Source of the DNA: Dysgonamonadaceae bacterium
GTDB taxonomy: Bacteria > Bacteroidota > Bacteroidia > Bacteroidales > Azobacteroidaceae
Length of the DNA stretch: 33,701 bases
Direction: 5' to 3'
Assembly (NCBI GenBank): GCA_031272085.1
Contig: JAISUN010000015.1
Location: forward strand, 1-33,701
The notes under the pieces were generated by a model. That model was given only the letters and a program-made list of their open reading frames with translations, had not been told where the DNA came from and made no database searches. Below are positions 30,474-33,701 of this stretch, one piece after another. The first letter of the stretch is position 1, and each line of letters begins with the position of its first letter. Made by a program: the position numbers and the translations under genes.

Positions 30474-31880
30474 ATGAGAAAAATACCGTTTTTTTTGATA
30501 GCAATCTTTGCCCTTCCTCTTCACGCACAGTCGCTTGAAGAGGCGAGGCAACTGTATCTGAATAAGGATTTTGCAGCCGCTTTGCCAGCCTTTGCCACGG
30601 CCGTAAAAACCTCGCCGAAAAACGCATCTTACAACCAGTGGTACGGCGCTTGCCTCGTCGAAACCGGATGTGCCGCCGAAGCCGCTCCGTATCTCGAATT
30701 TGCAGCCTCGAAAAATATTCCGGAAGCGCATAATTATCTGGGCAAGATGTATTTTGCCAAGTATCAATTCGATAAGGCGAAAGACGCTTACGAACAATAC
30801 CGCCGCGCACTGCTCGACGACAACAATACCGCCCGCGCCGCCGAAGCCGCTCTGCTGACGGAACGCGCCACCCGAGCCGCAAGGATGCTATCGCGTTGCG
30901 AGGACGTTCAGATTATCGACAGCATAGTTGTCGAAAAATCCGGTTTTATCGCGGCTTTCCGACTTGGCGAAGATTCGGGGACGCTCGAAGAAACCGGAAA
31001 TTCAGCCGTTTACGAAAACGAACTCGGCGACCGGCGGGTATTCGGAAAAACGGCGGCCGACGGCTTTACGAAACTTTTTTCACAGTCGAAAATCCGGGAA
31101 CAGTGGGCTGACGAGCGGCAATTGGCCTTGCCCTCTGATTCGGCTTGCGACCTGAACTATCCATTTTTGATGCCCGACGGCCTGACCATTTATTTTGCGT
31201 CCGACGGCAACGGCTCCATCGGCGGTTACGACCTCTTTGTGAGCCGCTTCAACCTGAACAACGATTCGTGGCTGGCTCCCAGCCAGTTGGGTATGCCGTT
31301 CAACTCCATTTACAACGACTATCTGCTTGCAATAGACGAGGTTAACGACGTCGGATACTTCGCTTCCGACCGTTTTCAGCCCGAAGGCCGGGTCGTGGTT
31401 TATACTTTCATTCCAAACGAGGAAATCACGCCCATCGGCGAGGACGGCGAAGACGCGCATCTTGCTGAACGAGCGATGATTACCTCAATCAGCGATACTT
31501 GGAAACCGGATTTTAACCGCACTGCTTTCCTCGAAAATCTGAAATCCTCGCTCGACAAAAACACGAAAAGCAAAGCGAAAAGTTTTTCATTCGTAATTGA
31601 CGATAACACAATATATTACGCATTGGAAGACTTCAAAAGCGACGCAGCCAAAGACGCTTTCCGCCGTTCGGAAGAACTGAAAAAAACGGTCGAATCGCTT
31701 GAAGACCAATTAGATACGCAACGTGAAGAATGGCGCGGCGCATCTGCTTCACGTCGCGAATCGCTGAAAACGGCGATAAAATCCAATGAAACCCGTTTGG
31801 AATCGCTGTTTGAGGACTTGCATAAAGCCTTGAAAGAAACCCGAAATAAGGAAATAAACTTTTTAAAAACAAGCAAATAA
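30474..31880 (+). CDS. Exported TPR and PD40 (WD40-like) protein with C-terminal coiled coil
   Basis: The 468-residue protein has a signal peptide (MRKIPFFLIAIFALPLHAQ). TPR units follow (about 22-130: EARQLYLNKDFAAALPAF, then YLGKMYFAKYQFDKAKDAYEQY). A PD40-like beta-propeller segment comes next (about 215-310: DLNYPFLMPDGLTIYFASDGNGSIGGYDLF, then GYFASDR). The C-terminus is a charged coiled coil (about 390-460). The TPR-PD40 order recalls PorE-type proteins of the type IX system, but the OmpA-like peptidoglycan-binding domain is missing. It starts an operon with NfeD (2-base gap) and FloA, which suggests work at the envelope with membrane microdomains. Confidence 0.75.
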   Translation: MRKIPFFLIAIFALPLHAQSLEEARQLYLNKDFAAALPAFATAVKTSPKNASYNQWYGACLVETGCAAEAAPYLEFAASKNIPEAHNYLGKMYFAKYQFDKAKDAYEQYRRALLDDNNTARAAEAALLTERATRAARMLSRCEDVQIIDSIVVEKSGFIAAFRLGEDSGTLEETGNSAVYENELGDRRVFGKTAADGFTKLFSQSKIREQWADERQLALPSDSACDLNYPFLMPDGLTIYFASDGNGSIGGYDLFVSRFNLNNDSWLAPSQLGMPFNSIYNDYLLAIDEVNDVGYFASDRFQPEGRVVVYTFIPNEEITPIGEDGEDAHLAERAMITSISDTWKPDFNRTAFLENLKSSLDKNTKSKAKSFSFVIDDNTIYYALEDFKSDAAKDAFRRSEELKKTVESLEDQLDTQREEWRGASASRRESLKTAIKSNETRLESLFEDLHKALKETRNKEINFLKTSK

Positions 31881-31882
31881 GT

Positions 31883-32347
31883 ATGGATATTTTAATAGTT
31901 ACAGTGCTGTGCGCGATAGGAATAGCCCTCATTTTGGCCGAAATATTCCTGATTCCCGGCTTTACCATTACGGGCATAGGCGGGGCGGGATTTACGTTTG
32001 CCGGCGTTTATTATTCCTTTTCAAGCCTCGGCCCTACGGCGGGCATAATTACGCTAATCGCCTGCCTGCTGGCAATCGGCATTTCATTTGTTTACCTTGT
32101 AAAGTCGAAAGCCCTTGACGGCATTTCGCTGAAAACGAACATCGATTCTACCGTGGCGCCCGACGCCCCCGCCGATATTAAGGTCGGCGACGCAGGAATC
32201 AGCATTTCGCGGCTCAACCCGATGGGAAAAGTCCGCGTAAACAATATCACTATGGAAGCCAAGACTTTGGGCGATTTTGTGGACGAAAATACCGAGGTCG
32301 AGGTTCTGAAAGTCTCGTCAAATCAATTAATTGTAAAAACAAAATAA
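31883..32347 (+). CDS. NfeD-family membrane protein
   Basis: The 154-residue protein has an N-terminal membrane part with two or three helices (about 3-25, 30-52 and 55-75), containing AEIFLIPGFTITGIGGAG, and a C-terminal OB-fold domain (about 95-150: VGDAGISISRLNPMGKVRVNN, then VEVLKVSSNQLIV). This is the short NfeD form without the protease domain. Such proteins are paired with flotillin-like proteins in many bacteria, and the FloA gene follows after 12 bases. Confidence 0.92.
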   Translation: MDILIVTVLCAIGIALILAEIFLIPGFTITGIGGAGFTFAGVYYSFSSLGPTAGIITLIACLLAIGISFVYLVKSKALDGISLKTNIDSTVAPDAPADIKVGDAGISISRLNPMGKVRVNNITMEAKTLGDFVDENTEVEVLKVSSNQLIVKTK

Positions 32348-32359
32348 AACAAGATTATT

Positions 32360-33364
32360 ATGGATTCAGTAGTTTTTCTCTGGTTAGTTTTAGCGGTAGC
32401 GGCCGTTGTTCTGCTGTCGATTTTTTTCTATTACGTGCCTTTTGTACTGTGGATTAACGCCAAGGCTTCGGGTGTGAGCATCTCGCTCCTTCAACTCTTT
32501 CTAATGCGGTTGAGGAAGGTTCCGCCCCCAGTAATTGTAAATGCGATGATTGAGGCTCACAAAGCGGGGTTGAAGAACATTACCCGCGACCAGTTGGAAG
32601 CCCACTATTTGGCCGGCGGACACGTCGAAAGGGTAGTCCACGCACTGGTTTCGGCCGAAAAAGCCAATATCGACCTCTCGTTTCAGATGGCAACTGCAAT
32701 CGACCTTGCCGGACGCGACGTGTTTCAGGCAGTGCAAATGTCTGTAAATCCGAAAGTTATAGATGCTCCCGCATCCGGAGCAATCGCAGCCGTAGCCAAA
32801 AACGGCATCCAACTGCTTGTAAGAGCGAGGATTACGGTTCGCGCCAACATCAAACAACTCGTCGGCGGAGCAGGCGAAGAAACGGTTATCGCCCGCGTAG
32901 GCGAAGGCATTATTTCCTCAATCGGTACGGCCGAAACGCACAAGGAAGTGCTTGAAAACCCCGACAGCATCTCGAAAGTGGTGCTGAAAAAAGGCCTCGA
33001 TGCTGGTACGGCTTTTGAAATTCTGTCAATCGACATTGCCGACATCGACATTGGTAAAAATATCGGCGCCGAACTGCAAATGGACCAGGCGCAGGCCGAC
33101 AAAAACATCGCGCAGGCCAAGGCCGAAGAACGCCGCGCAATGGCTGTCGCTCTCGAACAGGAAATGAAGGCGAAGGCTCAGGAAGCCCGCGCCAACGTCA
33201 TTCAGGCCGAAGCCGAAGTGCCGAAAGCAATGGCGGAAGCCTTCCGCAGCGGAAACCTCGGCATTATGGACTATTACCGGATGAAAAACATTCAGGCCGA
33301 CACCGATATGCGCGAAAATATCGCGAAACCGGCTGCCAAAGCTCCGGAAAAAAGTATAAAATAA
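32360..33364 (+). CDS. floA: Flotillin-like protein FloA
   Basis: FloA forms foci in the membrane that help order lipids and membrane proteins. The 334-residue protein has a hairpin or single N-terminal membrane segment (about 4-30), a PHB/SPFH-type domain (about 50-230, with [21 protein letters not shown] and [13 protein letters not shown]) and a long Ala/Glu/Lys-rich helical part (about 235-300) for oligomerisation. Length matches Bacillus YqfA/FloA (about 331). It is the last gene of its operon and is followed by a hairpin terminator 57 bases after the stop. Confidence 0.95.
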   Translation: MDSVVFLWLVLAVAAVVLLSIFFYYVPFVLWINAKASGVSISLLQLFLMRLRKVPPPVIVNAMIEAHKAGLKNITRDQLEAHYLAGGHVERVVHALVSAEKANIDLSFQMATAIDLAGRDVFQAVQMSVNPKVIDAPASGAIAAVAKNGIQLLVRARITVRANIKQLVGGAGEETVIARVGEGIISSIGTAETHKEVLENPDSISKVVLKKGLDAGTAFEILSIDIADIDIGKNIGAELQMDQAQADKNIAQAKAEERRAMAVALEQEMKAKAQEARANVIQAEAEVPKAMAEAFRSGNLGIMDYYRMKNIQADTDMRENIAKPAAKAPEKSIK

Positions 33365-33420
33365 CGGTCTGAACAGCGATTGTCATAAGATTTTCTTGAT
33401 TACCAAGATTTTTTAAGCAA

Positions 33421-33457
33421 AAAAGGTTGCCACCACATCAGCGGCAACCTTTTTTTC
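33421..33457. terminator. Bidirectional hairpin terminator after floA
   Basis: Arms AAAAGGTTGCC (33421-33431) and GGCAACCTTTT (33443-33453) pair over an 11-base loop, followed by further T residues on the plus strand. The A-run before the first arm gives a T-run on the minus strand, so it can also end the converging gene at 33475. Confidence 0.88.
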
Positions 33458-33474
33458 TGACAAAAGATTGTAAA

Positions 33475-33701
33475 TTAAAGATTTATCGCTATCTGCTTTT
33501 CATTTGCATAGCAATAGACCGTATATTTATAGTTGGCGGTAAACATCCACTCGGCAGGGAAACTTACGCCTTGAAACGTTGTGGCATCGCTGATTTTTTC
33601 TATCGGTTCGCCTTCTTCCGCACCCTTTTCGGTAACATTGATTTTATGATTACCGTTTTTTGAAATGGCTTTTGTGGCATCCAGCAGCATTTGCCCGAAT
33701 T
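33475..33701 (-). CDS. C-terminal part of an unknown gene, cut by the window edge
   Basis: The frame is open to the right edge and ends with a TAA at 33475-33477; 75 residues are visible (ending YCYANEKQIAINL). A methionine at 33690 is unlikely to be the true start because the frame continues upstream (FGQ before it). I do not recognise the family. Sequence includes VSFPAEWMFTANYKYTVYCY, which looks like beta strands. It converges on floA across the hairpin terminator, which supports it as a real gene end. Confidence 0.55.
   Translation of the reverse strand, partial: FGQMLLDATKAISKNGNHKINVTEKGAEEGEPIEKISDATTFQGVSFPAEWMFTANYKYTVYCYANEKQIAINL

Noticed and set aside
1-33701. Mobile elements, CRISPR arrays, tRNA or rRNA genes
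   Set aside because: I saw no transposase or integrase reading frame, no regularly spaced repeats, and no tRNA-like or rRNA-like sequence anywhere in the window.

Overview
The window is a gene-dense stretch of about 33.7 kb from a Gram-negative Bacteroidetes chromosome, most likely order Bacteroidales. Several signs agree. Promoters have the Bacteroidetes form (TAnnTTTG at -7, sometimes TTG/TTTG at -33) with little Shine-Dalgarno signal. There is a PorZ-type protein of the type IX secretion system with its C-terminal sorting domain, a SecG-LptE-sigma-54 activator cluster, a fused aspartokinase/homoserine dehydrogenase, NfeD-FloA, and many Sec or lipoprotein signal peptides of the usual Bacteroidetes kind. 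LpxH and LptE show a lipid A/LPS outer membrane. I cannot name a genus. I see no rRNA, tRNA, CRISPR array, insertion sequence or prophage.

Layout from left to right. (1) 1-411: a truncated N-terminal piece of a DNA methyltransferase on the minus strand. (2) 513-1607: a SufT/MIP18-family protein and LpxH on the plus strand. (3) 1604-4440, minus strand: an operon read as sigma-54 activator, lptE, TPR protein, secG. (4) 4616-9306, minus strand: a secreted protein of unknown function, DUF3467 plus thrA, and a nuclease lipoprotein. (5) 9409-19573, plus strand: L-serine ammonia-lyase, a DUF2156/GNAT pair, a Tat-exported DUF362 protein with a large polyferredoxin membrane protein, a flippase-like membrane protein, the dipeptidase PepD, a lipoprotein/MORN-like pair and an outer membrane barrel. 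(6) 19576-20736, minus: a GT-C-like membrane protein. (7) 20838-23721, plus: rdgB overlapping porZ. (8) 23733-26028, minus: Sua5/YrdC and an M23 peptidase. (9) 26315-28852, plus: B12-dependent ribonucleotide reductase. (10) 28857-30374, minus: MscS channel and an LEA-like lipoprotein. (11) 30474-33364, plus: TPR/PD40 protein, NfeD and FloA, closed by a hairpin terminator. (12) 33475-33701: the 3' end of an unknown minus-strand gene that runs off the window.

Much of the content serves the cell envelope: lipid A synthesis, LPS transport, Sec and type IX secretion, peptidoglycan cleavage, membrane microdomains, a mechanosensitive channel and several lipoproteins. The rest is housekeeping metabolism. 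The most unusual item is the 522-residue protein at 13432-15000. It joins a NapH-like four-helix membrane domain to a NapG-like polyferredoxin through an internal twin-arginine motif, next to a Tat-signal DUF362 protein. This looks like a single-chain Sec-plus-Tat electron conduit whose substrate is unknown. Second is the sigma-54 activator, whose GAFTGA loop reads GSFTSA. All functional calls come from reading motifs and context; no database search was run.
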